DNA from: Acidobacteriota bacterium | GTDB taxonomy: Bacteria > Acidobacteriota > Terriglobia > Acidiferrales > UBA7541 | Direction: 5' to 3' | Length of the DNA stretch: 64,000 bases | Assembly: GCA_013289825.1 (NCBI GenBank) | Contig: JABCZF010000009.1 | Span: 1-64,000, forward strand | Program-made: the position numbers and the translations under genes | In this document: in pieces, positions 1-17,249 of the stretch | Position numbering within the stretch: position 1 is the stretch's first letter | Layout: the number at the start of each line of letters is the position of its first letter | The notes under the pieces: generated by a model | The model's input: only the letters and a program-made list of their open reading frames with translations | Told to the model about the DNA's origin: nothing | Database searches by the model: none

Positions 1-127
1 CGGCGACAACGTGAGCTGCGAAGTGACGCTGATCACGCCGGTGGCTCTTGAAAAGGGCTTGCGGTTCGCTATTCGCGAAGGCGGCCACACCGTCGGAGCC
101 GGCGCGGTCACGGAAATCATCGAGTAA
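1..127 (+). CDS. tuf: Elongation factor Tu, C-terminal end (partial)
   Basis: The last 41 codons of a protein enter from the left edge (first complete codon at base 2) and end at TAA 125-127. The residues match the C-terminal beta-barrel domain of EF-Tu, with the family's closing pattern [16 protein letters not shown]-Tu is the GTPase that delivers aminoacyl-tRNA to the ribosome. The order tuf, rpmG, tRNA-Trp, secE, nusG is a common bacterial arrangement and supports the identification. The GTPase domain lies outside the window, so nothing can be said about its integrity. Only the start is missing; the stop is normal. Confidence 0.95.
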   Translation, partial: GDNVSCEVTLITPVALEKGLRFAIREGGHTVGAGAVTEIIE

Positions 128-179
128 CGCTTTTCCCCTCGGGAAATCGAGGGCGGGGCAAGAGAAGGAAATTTAGATC

Positions 180-329
180 ATGCGAGAAATCATTACGTTG
201 CAGTGCGGCGATTGCAAAAACCGCAACTACACGACGACCAAGAACAAGAAGAAGCACTCCGAACGCGTGGAGACCAGAAAGTTTTGCAATACGTGCCGCA
301 AGCACACCGGGCATAAAGAAGTTAAGTAG
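180..329 (+). CDS. rpmG: 50S ribosomal protein L33
   Basis: A 49-codon gene encoding the small large-subunit protein L33. It begins [17 protein letters not shown] and ends THGHKEVK-like, as is typical of the family. Four cysteines (C9, C12, C36, C39) form two CxxC pairs, so this is the zinc-binding (C+) form. A purine-rich Shine-Dalgarno (agagaagga, about 161-169) precedes ATG 180. It sits 52 bases after tuf and just before tRNA-Trp, the usual neighbourhood. Length and lysine/arginine content are normal. Confidence 0.96.
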   Translation: MREIITLQCGDCKNRNYTTTKNKKKHSERVETRKFCNTCRKHTGHKEVK

Positions 330-371
330 CTTTTGGGACCAGGCAATCGGGCGGGGCGGTTTTGGGTTTTT

Positions 372-446
372 AGGGGAGTCGTCCAACGGTTAGGACTCCG
401 GTCTCCAAAACCGGGTATGGGGGTTCGAGTCCCTCCTCCCCTGCCA
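372..446 (+). tRNA. tRNA-Trp (anticodon CCA)
   Basis: The cloverleaf can be folded by eye. The acceptor stem AGGGGAG (372-378) pairs with CTCCCCT (436-442). The D-arm is GTCC/GGAC. The anticodon stem CCGGT/ACCGG encloses loop CTCCAAA with anticodon CCA. The T-loop TTCGAGT is flanked by a five-pair stem with one G-T pair. The discriminator is G and the 3' CCA is encoded (444-446). The gene lies between rpmG and secE and is probably cotranscribed and excised, an arrangement seen in many bacteria. Confidence 0.97.
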
Positions 447-490
447 GAGTTGAGTAACAGGCGGCGGCGCCTGTTAAGTGAAGAGGACGA

Positions 491-778
491 ATGGCTACGG
501 CGGTCAAAGTGAAGAACGAAGAGTCGCAGGGCAACGCAATCACCGGGGCGGCGGTTGGTATCGGCCAGAAGGTCACCGGCACCGTCCATGACACGCGCGA
601 GTTTTTGCACGACGTTCGCGTGGAGATGAAGCAGGTCACTTGGCCGAGTCGGGATGACGTAGTCTCGACCACCGGTGTGGTCATCGCCACAGTTTTCTTC
701 TTCGGGGTATTTCTGGCCATCGTGGATTGGCTGGTGCAGATGGGCCTGGCGCGGGTCTTCAAAATTTTCGGCGTATGA
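491..778 (+). CDS. secE: Preprotein translocase subunit SecE
   Basis: Encodes 95 residues, the small membrane subunit of the SecYEG translocon. The N-terminal 35 residues are a variable cytoplasmic tail. A SecE amphipathic helix follows, with the family signature VEMKQVTWPSRDDV (about residues 42-55). A single transmembrane helix (about 58-82) is rich in V, F and A. One-helix SecE is the usual form outside enterobacteria. A Shine-Dalgarno (aagagga) lies about 5 bases before ATG 491. The stop codon (776-778) falls inside the Shine-Dalgarno of nusG, so translation of the two is likely coupled. Confidence 0.95.
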   Translation: MATAVKVKNEESQGNAITGAAVGIGQKVTGTVHDTREFLHDVRVEMKQVTWPSRDDVVSTTGVVIATVFFFGVFLAIVDWLVQMGLARVFKIFGV

Positions 779-791
779 AGGGGACTACAGC

Positions 792-1328
792 TTGACGGCA
801 ATGCAGTGGTACATCATCCATACGTATTCGGGCTTTGAAAAGAAAGTCAAAGAAAGCCTGGAGAGCCGGGTGTCCGCATTCAGTTTGCAGGACAAGATCG
901 GCCGCGTGCTGATTCCGATGGAAGACATCGTGGAAGTGCGGGGCGGCAAAAAGGTGGTTTCCTCGCGCATGACTTATCCGGGGTACGTGCTGGTGGAGAT
1001 GGACCTTGACGAAAACACCTGGCACATCGTGCGCTCCACGCCGCGCGTGACCGGCTTTGTTGGCTCGGCCACGGCGCCTTCGCCGCTGTCTGACACGGAA
1101 GTCGACGCCATCATCAACCGCGTGCACGTTCCGACGGACCGCCCGAAGCCGAAAGTGGTGTTCGAACGCAACGAGCAAGTGCGCATCGTGGACGGACCTT
1201 TCGCGAATTTCAACGGCACCGTCGAGGAAATTGACAACGACCACAGCCGGCTGAAAGTTTCCGTGACGATTTTTGGCCGTTCGACGCCGGTAGAACTGGA
1301 TTTCGCAAGCGTGGAAAAGCTGGGCTGA
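792..1328 (+). CDS. nusG: Transcription termination/antitermination protein NusG
   Basis: NusG binds the RNA polymerase clamp through its NGN domain and couples transcription to Rho or the ribosome through its KOW domain. The NGN domain opens with QWYIIHTYSGFEKK and contains GYVLVEMDL. The KOW domain follows (VRIVDGPFANFNGTVEEID). I chose TTG 792 (MTAMQWY...) because the purine run AAGGGGA (778-784) ends 7 bases before it. The alternative ATG 801 would be 16 bases away. Either start gives 175-178 residues, normal for the family. The gene follows secE by 13 bases and precedes rplK. Confidence 0.94.
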   Translation: MTAMQWYIIHTYSGFEKKVKESLESRVSAFSLQDKIGRVLIPMEDIVEVRGGKKVVSSRMTYPGYVLVEMDLDENTWHIVRSTPRVTGFVGSATAPSPLSDTEVDAIINRVHVPTDRPKPKVVFERNEQVRIVDGPFANFNGTVEEIDNDHSRLKVSVTIFGRSTPVELDFASVEKLG

Positions 1329-1370
1329 CGAGCGGTAGCAGAGGCAGTAAAAAGAGATTGAGGCAAGCGA

Positions 1371-1802
1371 ATGGCTAAGAAAGTACAAACGACCATCAAA
1401 CTGCAATTGCCTGCGGGCAAAGCGACGCCGGCCCCGCCGGTGGGCACGGCGCTGGGTCCGCATGGCTTGAACATCATGGATTTTTGCAAGCAGTTCAACG
1501 CCAAGACGGCCAAGGAGCCGGACGGAATGATTTTCCCCGTGCTGGTAACCGTTTATACGGACCGCACCTTCACGTTCATTCTGAAGACGCCTCCGGCTTC
1601 GATCCTGCTGCTTCGCGCGGCGGGTATCGTAAAGGGCTCGGCGGAACCAAATCGCAACAAAGTTGGCAAAGTCACCAAAAAGCAAGTGCAAGAGATTGCC
1701 AAGATCAAGCTGGTCGATCTCAACACCACAAATCTGGACTCCGCGGTGCGCACCGTGATGGGTACGGCGCGCAACATGGGTCTGGAAGTCGTGGAAGCCT
1801 AG
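1371..1802 (+). CDS. rplK: 50S ribosomal protein L11
   Basis: Encodes 143 residues, close to the family's usual 141. L11 binds 23S rRNA at the GTPase-associated centre. The N-terminal domain has the proline-rich [16 protein letters not shown] and [12 protein letters not shown] motifs, which form the thiostrepton-site linker. The RNA-binding C-terminal domain carries LLLRAAG.. and the closing [11 protein letters not shown] Shine-Dalgarno (gagg, about 1358-1361) precedes ATG 1371. It is followed by rplA after 37 bases, the usual L11 operon order. Confidence 0.97.
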   Translation: MAKKVQTTIKLQLPAGKATPAPPVGTALGPHGLNIMDFCKQFNAKTAKEPDGMIFPVLVTVYTDRTFTFILKTPPASILLLRAAGIVKGSAEPNRNKVGKVTKKQVQEIAKIKLVDLNTTNLDSAVRTVMGTARNMGLEVVEA

Positions 1803-1839
1803 AAGTTCAGGCGCTACGAGGTCCCGGGGGGCAGAAGCA

Positions 1840-2547
1840 ATGAAGAAGGCTGGCAAACACATCGAGAATGCGCGCAAAAAGGTCGAAGTGCGCCCGTACA
1901 AACTCGCAGAAGCAAGCGAGCTGATCAAGAAGACGCATCACACCAAGTTCAACGAAACGGTGGAGCTGGCCATCAACCTGGGCGTCGATCCGAAGCATTC
2001 CGACCAGGTGGTTCGCGGGACCGTAGTTCTTCCCCACGGTCTCGGAAAAGCCGTTCGTGTTTTGGTCATTGCCAGCGGCGAAAAAGTTCGCGAAGCGCAG
2101 GAAGCAGGCGCGGACTTTGTCGGCGGGGACGACATGGTTGCGAAAATCATAGCTGGCTGGACGGACTACGACGCGGTAATCGCCACGCCCGATATGATGA
2201 AGTCCGCCGGAAAGCTCGGCAAGGTTCTCGGCCCTCGCGGCCTGATGCCCAATCCGAAAACCGGCACGGTCACTTTCGACGTGGCCAAAGCGATCAAAGA
2301 GACCAAAGCCGGCAAAGTCGAGTTCCGCGTGGATAAAGCGGGAATCGTGCACTGCGCCATCGGCAAAATCCAGTTTGAAGCCGCGCATATCGCGGAAAAT
2401 GCTCACGCCGTAATCGGAGCCGTGATCAAAGCCAAGCCCGCGGCCGCCAAGGGCAAGTACGTGCAAAAGATCACGCTGACCTCGACGATGGGTCCGGGCA
2501 TTCCGATCGACCTGGTCGAATCGGAAACACTGGCCGCTGCAGCCTAG
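1840..2547 (+). CDS. rplA: 50S ribosomal protein L1
   Basis: Encodes 235 residues, the normal L1 length. L1 forms the mobile L1 stalk on helices 76-78 of 23S rRNA and in many bacteria represses its own operon. Visible signatures are the N-terminal [14 protein letters not shown], the domain II segment [20 protein letters not shown] with the L1 signature [14 protein letters not shown], and the C-terminal [10 protein letters not shown]. It lies between rplK and rplJ with only a 28-base gap to rplJ. Confidence 0.97.
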   Translation: MKKAGKHIENARKKVEVRPYKLAEASELIKKTHHTKFNETVELAINLGVDPKHSDQVVRGTVVLPHGLGKAVRVLVIASGEKVREAQEAGADFVGGDDMVAKIIAGWTDYDAVIATPDMMKSAGKLGKVLGPRGLMPNPKTGTVTFDVAKAIKETKAGKVEFRVDKAGIVHCAIGKIQFEAAHIAENAHAVIGAVIKAKPAAAKGKYVQKITLTSTMGPGIPIDLVESETLAAAA

Positions 2548-2575
2548 GCGAAGACTTCCTAGAGGAAACGGGATC

Positions 2576-3169
2576 ATGAAAAAGCGAAGTGAAAAACAGC
2601 AGGACTTAGACAAACTGAAGCTGGAACTGGCCAAGGTCTCCACCGTGATTCTCACGACCTTCCAGGGCATCACCGTGCAAGCCGACACCAAGCTCCGCCG
2701 CGCCGTGCAGGCCGCTGGCGGCAAGTACCAGGTCGTGAAAAACTCGCTCGCGGAGCGCGCCGGAGCCGGCACCCCCGCGGAAAGTCTGCTCAAGAACCTG
2801 AGCGGCACAAATTCCATCGCCTTTACCGAGACGGATGCCGTGGCGCTCGCCAAAGCGCTCACCAAAGTGGCCAAAGAGGTTCCCGCGTTTCAATTCAAGG
2901 CCGGACTCGTCGAGGGCCGGGTCATCTCCATCGCCGAGATTCAGCAGCTTGCGAATCTCCCTTCGAAGGAAGAGTTGCTCAGCAAGATCATGTTCCTGCT
3001 GAACGCTCCGGCGCAGCGCATTGCTGTGGCTTTGAACGCCCTGCCGCGCAACCTGGCGGTCACCGTCAACGAAGCGATCAAGGCCAACAAGTTTGGGTCC
3101 GGCGGGGCTAGCAGTTCCGAGCCGGCTCCGGTAGCTCCGCCAAGCCCTGAAACGGCCCAGCAAGTTTAA
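2576..3169 (+). CDS. rplJ: 50S ribosomal protein L10
   Basis: Encodes 197 residues. L10 anchors L7/L12 dimers to the ribosome stalk. The globular N-terminal domain is recognisable (KLKLELAKVSTVILTTFQG, then LRRAVQAAGGKYQVVKNSL). The C-terminal helix that binds L7/L12 follows, then a tail rich in A, P and S that makes this copy about 25-30 residues longer than E. coli L10. A Shine-Dalgarno (agagga, about 2560) precedes ATG 2576. The rplA-rplJ gap is only 28 bases, too short for a classical L10 leader RNA. Confidence 0.95.
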   Translation: MKKRSEKQQDLDKLKLELAKVSTVILTTFQGITVQADTKLRRAVQAAGGKYQVVKNSLAERAGAGTPAESLLKNLSGTNSIAFTETDAVALAKALTKVAKEVPAFQFKAGLVEGRVISIAEIQQLANLPSKEELLSKIMFLLNAPAQRIAVALNALPRNLAVTVNEAIKANKFGSGGASSSEPAPVAPPSPETAQQV

Positions 3170-3199
3170 TTTCTAATTTTGAGAGGAGAAGAAAGAGTC

Positions 3200-3577
3200 A
3201 TGTCGAAAGTGGAAACGATCCTGGAAGAAATCAAGGGGCTGACGCTGCTGGAAGCGTCGGACCTGGTGAAAAAGATGGAAGAGACGTTCGGTGTCTCCGC
3301 GGCTGCGGCTACCGTCGTGGCGGGTGGCGGCGGCGCGGCGGCTGGCGCGGCGCCGGTCGAAGAGAAGACGGAATTCGCCGTCGTTCTCACCGACGTCGGC
3401 GGCAACAAGATCAACGTCATCAAGGCGGTTCGCGAAGTCACGAGCCTCGGCCTCAAAGAAGCCAAGGACCTCGTCGACGGCGCTCCCAAGACCGTCAAAG
3501 AGGGCGTTAACAAGGAAGAAGCCGCGACCATCAAGAAGAAGTTTGAAGACGCGGGTGCCAAGGTCGAAATCAAGTAG
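3200..3577 (+). CDS. rplL: 50S ribosomal protein L7/L12
   Basis: Encodes 125 residues. L7/L12 dimers form the flexible stalk that recruits translation GTPases. The N-terminal dimerisation helix ([21 protein letters not shown]), the alanine/glycine-rich hinge (about 35-55) and the C-terminal domain with [14 protein letters not shown] are all present. An upstream in-frame ATG at 3179 exists, but GAGAGGAG (3181-3188) is the Shine-Dalgarno for ATG 3200, so I use 3200. A 253-base spacer separates it from rpoB. Confidence 0.97.
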   Translation: MSKVETILEEIKGLTLLEASDLVKKMEETFGVSAAAATVVAGGGGAAAGAAPVEEKTEFAVVLTDVGGNKINVIKAVREVTSLGLKEAKDLVDGAPKTVKEGVNKEEAATIKKKFEDAGAKVEIK

Positions 3578-3830
3578 TTGTACGGGCTTCGAGAGGGACG
3601 CGGCTGCTCGGATCGGCCAGTTTACCGGCCGCCCGGAGCATGATCCGCCGCGGCCAAAGGAACTCACGTACGCAAGTTGAAGCTGGTTATTTTCACAACT
3701 CCATTGGTCCTTTTTGGACCCCATGCAGCGGTGTGCTCGCCGACTTCGGGCAGGAGGCGCGTCACCTACGCTGCATGCAGTGCCCAGCTGTTTCCGCCAG
3801 TTGCCCGAAAGGGAAGAGGTAGACCAAGCA

Positions 3831-8264
<4,434 letters not shown>

Positions 8265-8276
8265 GCCTGGTGGATG

Positions 8277-8302
8277 TGGTGGCGCAGCAGGCTGCGCCAC
8301 CA
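8277..8302 (+). other. Strong hairpin in the rpoB-rpoC spacer
   Basis: TGGTGGCGCAG (8277-8287) and CTGCGCCACCA (8292-8302) form a perfect 11-bp GC-rich stem with a four-base loop CAGG. It begins 13 bases after the rpoB stop. No T-run follows, so it is not a typical intrinsic terminator. A processing site (RNase III-like) or mRNA stabiliser between rpoB and rpoC is possible, and a stray repeat unit is the alternative. Role is inference; the pairing is seen. Confidence 0.5.
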
Positions 8303-8412
8303 GCAGGCAACTCTTCGCAGTTTCGCAAGTTTGGTTTTTGGGGTTCTCAGCCGGTCTGGTCGAAAACACCAGATCGCGTCCCCGGTGAAAGCCGGGGAGG
8401 GAGGAAACAACC

Positions 8413-12615
<4,203 letters not shown>

Positions 12616-12664
12616 GAGGCTAACTGCGGCGGGTTCCGCCGCTTCCCGAACCTAGCTAAACAGC

Positions 12665-12700
12665 AAAGCGTCCCGCTTCACCGCGGGACGCTTTCTTTAT
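12665..12700 (+). terminator. Intrinsic terminator after rpoC
   Basis: AAAGCGTCCCGC (12665-12676) pairs perfectly with GCGGGACGCTTT (12683-12694) around the loop TTCACC, and is followed by CTTTAT. The 12-bp stem 50 bases after the rpoC stop marks the end of the ribosomal/RNA polymerase transcription unit. Confidence 0.85.
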
Positions 12701-12835
12701 AGGCAATTTGTATCGGTACCATTCAGGCACGCCCCGGAGTGCGCGTCATTGCCGTGACCTCGCGCTATTTCTACAATGATTTGAGCGACCCTTGGGGCTT
12801 CCGGGTTGGCTTCGCCAGGTGCCGCCCGCGTCTCC

Positions 12836-15478
12836 ATGTCCAAAAACGACGAGTTCTCCCGAGGTTCGGCGAAAGATTCTCCTGCAGGCGGCGCTGACCG
12901 TCCCACGATCTCCTCGCGCCTTGATCTATTCGAAAAACGCCAGCGCGGGCTCTGGCGTATGACTTTTCTCCTCCTTCTTGCGGTCTCCGTCGGATTTGCG
13001 GTCGTTTCGTGGGGCACCATACGGACGCTCACACAGCGCCTCGAGCCCCTTCTACCCGGACTCGTGGTCATCGTCCTACTCTTCATTGCCTATGCCTGGA
13101 AACGCACTCAGGAAATCTCCGAACTCCGCGGCCTGGTCCGCGGCCTGGAGCAACATGATGCCGCTCCTCCCAGCGACCGGCAGCTCGACCAGCTCTTCTC
13201 CGTTATCTCCCGCTCCCAGCAAGGCTACCGCGACCTCATCGATTCCTTCGACGACATCCTGGTGGCCCTCACGCTGGAGGGCGAAATCCGCGCCGTGAAT
13301 CGCAGCTTTGCGGATCTCGTCGGTGCCAACTACCAGCAAATCATCGGCCGTCCCCTCAGTGATTTCCTCGAAGAAGGCGGCGGTGAAGGCGAGGAACTGA
13401 TCCGCCGCGCGTTGCCGCGTTTTCTCGAGCGCCGCCATTGGTCCGGCATCATCCAGGTCCGCCTCAAGAAGCAAAACTCGGTGTGCTATTACGATTGCGT
13501 CGCCCATGCCATGACCCGCGACAACCAAGTCCACGGCCTCACCGTTCTCGGCCGCGACATCACCGCGCTGCGCAAGAATGAAGCCCGCTTCACCGAACTC
13601 TTCGAAACGCTCCAGGAAGGCATCTACATCACCACGCCCGAGGGCAATATCCTCGACGCGAATCCCGCGCTGATCCGCATGCTCGGCTATGACTCCAAGG
13701 AAGAATTGCTCTCCAGGCGCGTCCCGGAACTTTATGCCGACCCGAACGAGAGAACAGCGCTTATGGAAGAAGTCGAGCGCCAGCCATCGCCCCAGGCCCG
13801 CGAAATCAGTCTCCTGCGCAAGGATGGCACTCTCATTGTCTGTCTCAACACGGCCACCTCCGTCCGTGACACCACCGGCCGCGCGATCCGTTATCAGGGC
13901 TCGGTCATGGATGTCACCGCCCGCCGCCAAATGGAGCGCCAGCTCCACAAGGAACAGGAATTTGCACGCCGCCTGGTCGACAACTTCCCCGATCTGATTC
14001 TGGTCGTCGATGCCCATTCGCGCTACACGTTCGTCAGTCCGCGCTGCCAGGAAGTCCTCGGCTATGAGCTCGCCGAAACCGCCAATATGGAGCTCGGCGG
14101 CCGCACCCATGCCGAAGATCTTCCCCTCCTCGTGGCGCTCTTTGGCGATATTCTCGCCGGACGCCAATCGTTCGCCTCGCAGGAAATCCGCGTGCGCCAC
14201 AAGCTGGGAGACTGGCGCCGCATCCGTTTCAATTTCAGCCCTCTCGCCGATGAAACTGGAAAGATCGAAGGCGTGGTCCTTTCCGGCCGCGATGTCACCG
14301 AACTCAAGCGCCTCGAAGAGCAGCTCATCCAGGCAGAAAAGCTCGCCGCCATGGGCCAGATGCTCGCCGGTGTCGCCCACGAGTTGAACAATCCCCTCAC
14401 CGCCATCCTGGGTGTCACGGAACTGCTCCGCGACGGGCAGGGTCTCGAAGAATCGACCAAGCGCCAACTCGAATTGACACATCGCCAGGCTCGCCGCGCC
14501 GCCCGTATCGTGCAAAATCTTCTCGAGTTTTCGCGGCCGGCCTCGCCGCAAAAAAGACCCGTCGATCTCAACAGCATCATCGAACGCACACTCCAACTGC
14601 ACGAACACTCGCTCCGCAGAAATAACGTCGAAGTGGATTTCCGTCCTCAGCCCGGTTTTCCCGGCGCCATTGCCGACGCCAATCAGCTCATTCAAGTCTT
14701 TCTCAATCTTGTCACCAACGCCGAGCAGGCCATCCGGGAAGTCAGAGAATCGGGCCGCATCCAAATTCGCTTGGCCCGCGTCGGCGCCCTCATCTCCATC
14801 ACCTTCCAGGATGACGGCGTGGGCATTCGTCCGGAATCCGTGGCCCGCCTTTTCGATCCGTTCTACACCACCAAACGGCCCGGCGGCGGTACCGGACTCG
14901 GCCTCAGCATCTGCCTGTCCATCGTGCGCGAGCACGGCGGCACGATTGAAGCCGAAGCTCTCCCGGCAGGCGGCTCGGCCTTCACGGTTTATCTCCCTGC
15001 TGCCGTGGACCAAACGCCCGATGCTTCGTTCGGCGTCACCCCACTTCCTGCGAGCGCCGTGTTGCCCGGCTCGATGGACCCATTGTCAGGTCGCTCCGTT
15101 CTCGTGCTGGACGACGAAGAAAGCCTGCGCAGCCTGCTCTTTGAAGGGCTCAGCACTAGCGACTTGCACGTGGACTGTGCTGCCACGCTCGACGAAGCGC
15201 TGTCCTTCATCGCCGTGCGATCCCCTGACGCTATCCTCTGCGATCTGAATCTCTCCGAGAATGGCGGCGGCCATCTCAGCGGCAAACTGGCCGCAGAGCG
15301 CCTCCTCGCCGCCGCCGGAAACCGCAAACCAGCCCTGATCTACATGACCGGTGAGCTCATTGAAACCCCAGAAACGCCAGGGAGTCCCGGCGAGCCTCGG
15401 CATCTACAGAAGCCATTCCGCATTTCTGACGTGATCGCCCTGCTTCAGGAACTCTTCCGGAGCAGCGCCAGCCGATAG
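12836..15478 (+). CDS. Membrane-anchored PAS hybrid sensor histidine kinase
   Basis: Encodes 880 residues. Two hydrophobic helices (about 41-60 and 71-88) anchor the N terminus. Three PAS-like segments follow, at about 120-240, 250-370 and 375-500; the PAC-like end GSVMDVTARRQMERQ closes the second. The histidine kinase core has phosphoacceptor H515 in AGVAHELNNPL, an N-box (NLVTNAEQAI), G1 (DDGVGI), an F-box (FDPFYTTK) and G2 (GGGTGLGLS). A C-terminal receiver domain carries LDDEE, phosphoacceptor D803 (CDLNLS) and the conserved lysine (LQKPF). It therefore probably autophosphorylates and passes phosphate internally. ATG 12836 was preferred to TTG 12806; neither has a strong Shine-Dalgarno. 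No partner regulator is adjacent. Confidence 0.88.
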   Translation: MSKNDEFSRGSAKDSPAGGADRPTISSRLDLFEKRQRGLWRMTFLLLLAVSVGFAVVSWGTIRTLTQRLEPLLPGLVVIVLLFIAYAWKRTQEISELRGLVRGLEQHDAAPPSDRQLDQLFSVISRSQQGYRDLIDSFDDILVALTLEGEIRAVNRSFADLVGANYQQIIGRPLSDFLEEGGGEGEELIRRALPRFLERRHWSGIIQVRLKKQNSVCYYDCVAHAMTRDNQVHGLTVLGRDITALRKNEARFTELFETLQEGIYITTPEGNILDANPALIRMLGYDSKEELLSRRVPELYADPNERTALMEEVERQPSPQAREISLLRKDGTLIVCLNTATSVRDTTGRAIRYQGSVMDVTARRQMERQLHKEQEFARRLVDNFPDLILVVDAHSRYTFVSPRCQEVLGYELAETANMELGGRTHAEDLPLLVALFGDILAGRQSFASQEIRVRHKLGDWRRIRFNFSPLADETGKIEGVVLSGRDVTELKRLEEQLIQAEKLAAMGQMLAGVAHELNNPLTAILGVTELLRDGQGLEESTKRQLELTHRQARRAARIVQNLLEFSRPASPQKRPVDLNSIIERTLQLHEHSLRRNNVEVDFRPQPGFPGAIADANQLIQVFLNLVTNAEQAIREVRESGRIQIRLARVGALISITFQDDGVGIRPESVARLFDPFYTTKRPGGGTGLGLSICLSIVREHGGTIEAEALPAGGSAFTVYLPAAVDQTPDASFGVTPLPASAVLPGSMDPLSGRSVLVLDDEESLRSLLFEGLSTSDLHVDCAATLDEALSFIAVRSPDAILCDLNLSENGGGHLSGKLAAERLLAAAGNRKPALIYMTGELIETPETPGSPGEPRHLQKPFRISDVIALLQELFRSSASR

Positions 15479-15494
15479 CACTCCCCGATGAAGA

Positions 15495-15511
15495 GTTTCC
15501 CGTTGGGAAAC
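15495..15511. terminator. Weak hairpin between convergent genes
   Basis: GTTTCCC (15495-15501) pairs with GGGAAAC (15505-15511) with a short GTT loop, 16 bases after the histidine kinase stop. No T-run follows on either strand, so a role as terminator for the plus-strand kinase is only suggested by position. Confidence 0.3.
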
Positions 15512-15641
15512 AAGTCATCGGCTCGGGGACCGAGGCTAACTCCCGGCTGGCGGCCACGGGAAGTTACAGCATCTCATGGAACGGAATGCGCGTGGCAACA
15601 GGCCAAGCTCAGGCCAGTATTTTTGAATGTTGTCCCTCTGT

Positions 15642-16955
15642 TTATGGATTGCTCTGGATATATTGCGTGATCTGACCGTTGTCGGCGTTGATCTGTTTAA
15701 GGAATTGAACCATGGCATTCACCAAATCGCTGGAATGACTCTGTACGTTGCCTTGAAATTCTGAACGGTTGAGATACACCAGGTATCGCCGGATAACGTC
15801 CCCTTTAACTTGAGACAGAATCTTCTGGTCCGATATAGGGGTTAGATTCACAATGGCATTGACCAACTCCGGGTGCTGCTGTGGACCGCTCTCAAATGTA
15901 GTGATTTGTGTGGCCAGTTTTACAAAGTCTTTGCGTGTCTCGCCAATTCCGCTTCCACTCGTGCCGACCGCAAAGTAAGCGACGGCTGTGCCCGGAACCA
16001 GCGACGCGTTCTTCATCACCATTCCAGAGGGCGCGCCATAGGATGCCAAAAACGTCACCTCCGCAAGATCAATTTCCCAAGGATGCGTGCTCGGGACAAG
16101 ATTGACCATGACGTGACGATCCAGTTCGGCGGTGTAGATTGCCAGAAAATCTGTCGCCGTCACTTGGGCAGGAGCGGGTAAAGTCGCATAGTCCCCGGTG
16201 TTACAGCTGGTAAGGACCTTCAGTATAGCGGTGTAAAATGGGCCTGCGTCAGGTGTTGTAGCAGGTTTCAAATACGCCGCCATTTCCGTCAGATAGTCTC
16301 TATCGGAAGGATCGAGGAGCGCACGCCCGGAAGCCACCGCATAACTCCTCCCGGACTTCACGTTGGGCTTTTGGTATCCCAGATTGTAAAAGTAATTCGC
16401 AGTGTCGATGGTTACCAGGGTTCCTGAACCGCTTGCCAGAAGCGCCATATCGGCGCTGGCGTCTACCGCGATATTGGCACTCGCGCTCGCTTTCAGGTTG
16501 GAGCTTGAAATGAAAGGCTGAATCCCGGCTCGCATAGTCTCGGGTGAGAATGATTTTCCTTGAACTTTCGACATCACCGATTGGAAGTCAGCTTGCCCAT
16601 TTTTGAACATGCCGAACACTTGCTGGCTGACCTTCGAATCGAATTGATTTACGTCCGCGACGATTTGGTCTGCGGTGGCGACGGTCACGTTGGTCCCATC
16701 GTCGGCTTGGGTTTTGTCAAAGATGCCGCTGCCGCTGGCCTGCATCGCTTGGAGATAGGTCTGACCTGCAAAACTTGAAAGGTCTATGGTGCGATCAGCC
16801 CCTCGTGGGAGAAGGACCGTTCCAGTTGGAGAGCTCGTGCCGGCCGAACGGAAAGTGCCGATCAGCAGAAATGCAATCAACGCAGAACCAGAAATGAGCG
16901 ACAGACGTACAAGGTGTTCGCTGCTAGTCTCGCGGCGGTGGATAGCCTGAGTCAT
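15642..16955 (-). CDS. Exported hypothetical protein
   Basis: Encodes 437 residues that I do not recognise. ATG at 16953-16955 follows a good Shine-Dalgarno (AGGAGGA on the minus strand) 6 bases away. Residues about 16-34 form one hydrophobic stretch (LVRLSLISGSALIAFLLIG), a signal anchor or uncleaved signal peptide. The rest is soluble, with only one cysteine (C254, in TSCNTGD) and several regions rich in S, T and A. Two tryptophan/proline-poor alpha/beta-like segments flank a motif STHPWEIDLAEVTFLASYG. It is convergent with the histidine kinase and transcribed away from the PadR gene. Function unknown. Confidence 0.72.
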   Translation of the reverse strand: MTQAIHRRETSSEHLVRLSLISGSALIAFLLIGTFRSAGTSSPTGTVLLPRGADRTIDLSSFAGQTYLQAMQASGSGIFDKTQADDGTNVTVATADQIVADVNQFDSKVSQQVFGMFKNGQADFQSVMSKVQGKSFSPETMRAGIQPFISSSNLKASASANIAVDASADMALLASGSGTLVTIDTANYFYNLGYQKPNVKSGRSYAVASGRALLDPSDRDYLTEMAAYLKPATTPDAGPFYTAILKVLTSCNTGDYATLPAPAQVTATDFLAIYTAELDRHVMVNLVPSTHPWEIDLAEVTFLASYGAPSGMVMKNASLVPGTAVAYFAVGTSGSGIGETRKDFVKLATQITTFESGPQQHPELVNAIVNLTPISDQKILSQVKGDVIRRYLVYLNRSEFQGNVQSHSSDLVNAMVQFLKQINADNGQITQYIQSNP

Positions 16956-17199
16956 CGGGATTCCTCCTGAGTTTTCCCCGAATACCTGTTTAGTGTGTAG
17001 GATTAGGGCTGGTGCTTTGCCGAGATTTATACCACAGCATGGCCGTCAATCGGTAGAGTCCTCGGGTGGCGATTCACTCCGGCATGACCCGGAACCAAGT
17101 AGCCATAACCATTTAGAGTTAACTAGGGTTGCGCCCGAGACAAATACTTTTTGGCATAGATTCGCACCCCCCGCTACGCCGTCGAAACGTTCCCCTTGC

Positions 17200-17240
17200 T
17201 TACCGAGGGGAGCTTGTGTATCATACCCTCGGTAACCGAG
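17200..17240 (+). promoter_or_regulatory. Inverted-repeat operator upstream of the first PadR gene
   Basis: TTACCGAGGG (17200-17209) is perfectly inverted as CCCTCGGTAA (17226-17235). The second arm also belongs to the overlapping compact palindrome CTCGGT-A-ACCGAG (17228-17240), whose right arm merges with the PadR Shine-Dalgarno. PadR proteins usually repress their own promoters at such sites. Binding by this PadR is inference from position. Confidence 0.6.
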
Positions 17241-17249
17241 GAGAGAGCA

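Noticed and set aside
2548..2575. L10 leader RNA upstream of rplJ
   Set aside because: The rplA-rplJ gap is 28 bases, too short for the structured L10 leader, and no kink-turn fold was recognisable.
3706..3720. GGTCC-TTTTT-GGACC hairpin upstream of rpoB
   Set aside because: Five base pairs only, with no T-tail beyond it; too weak to call an attenuator.
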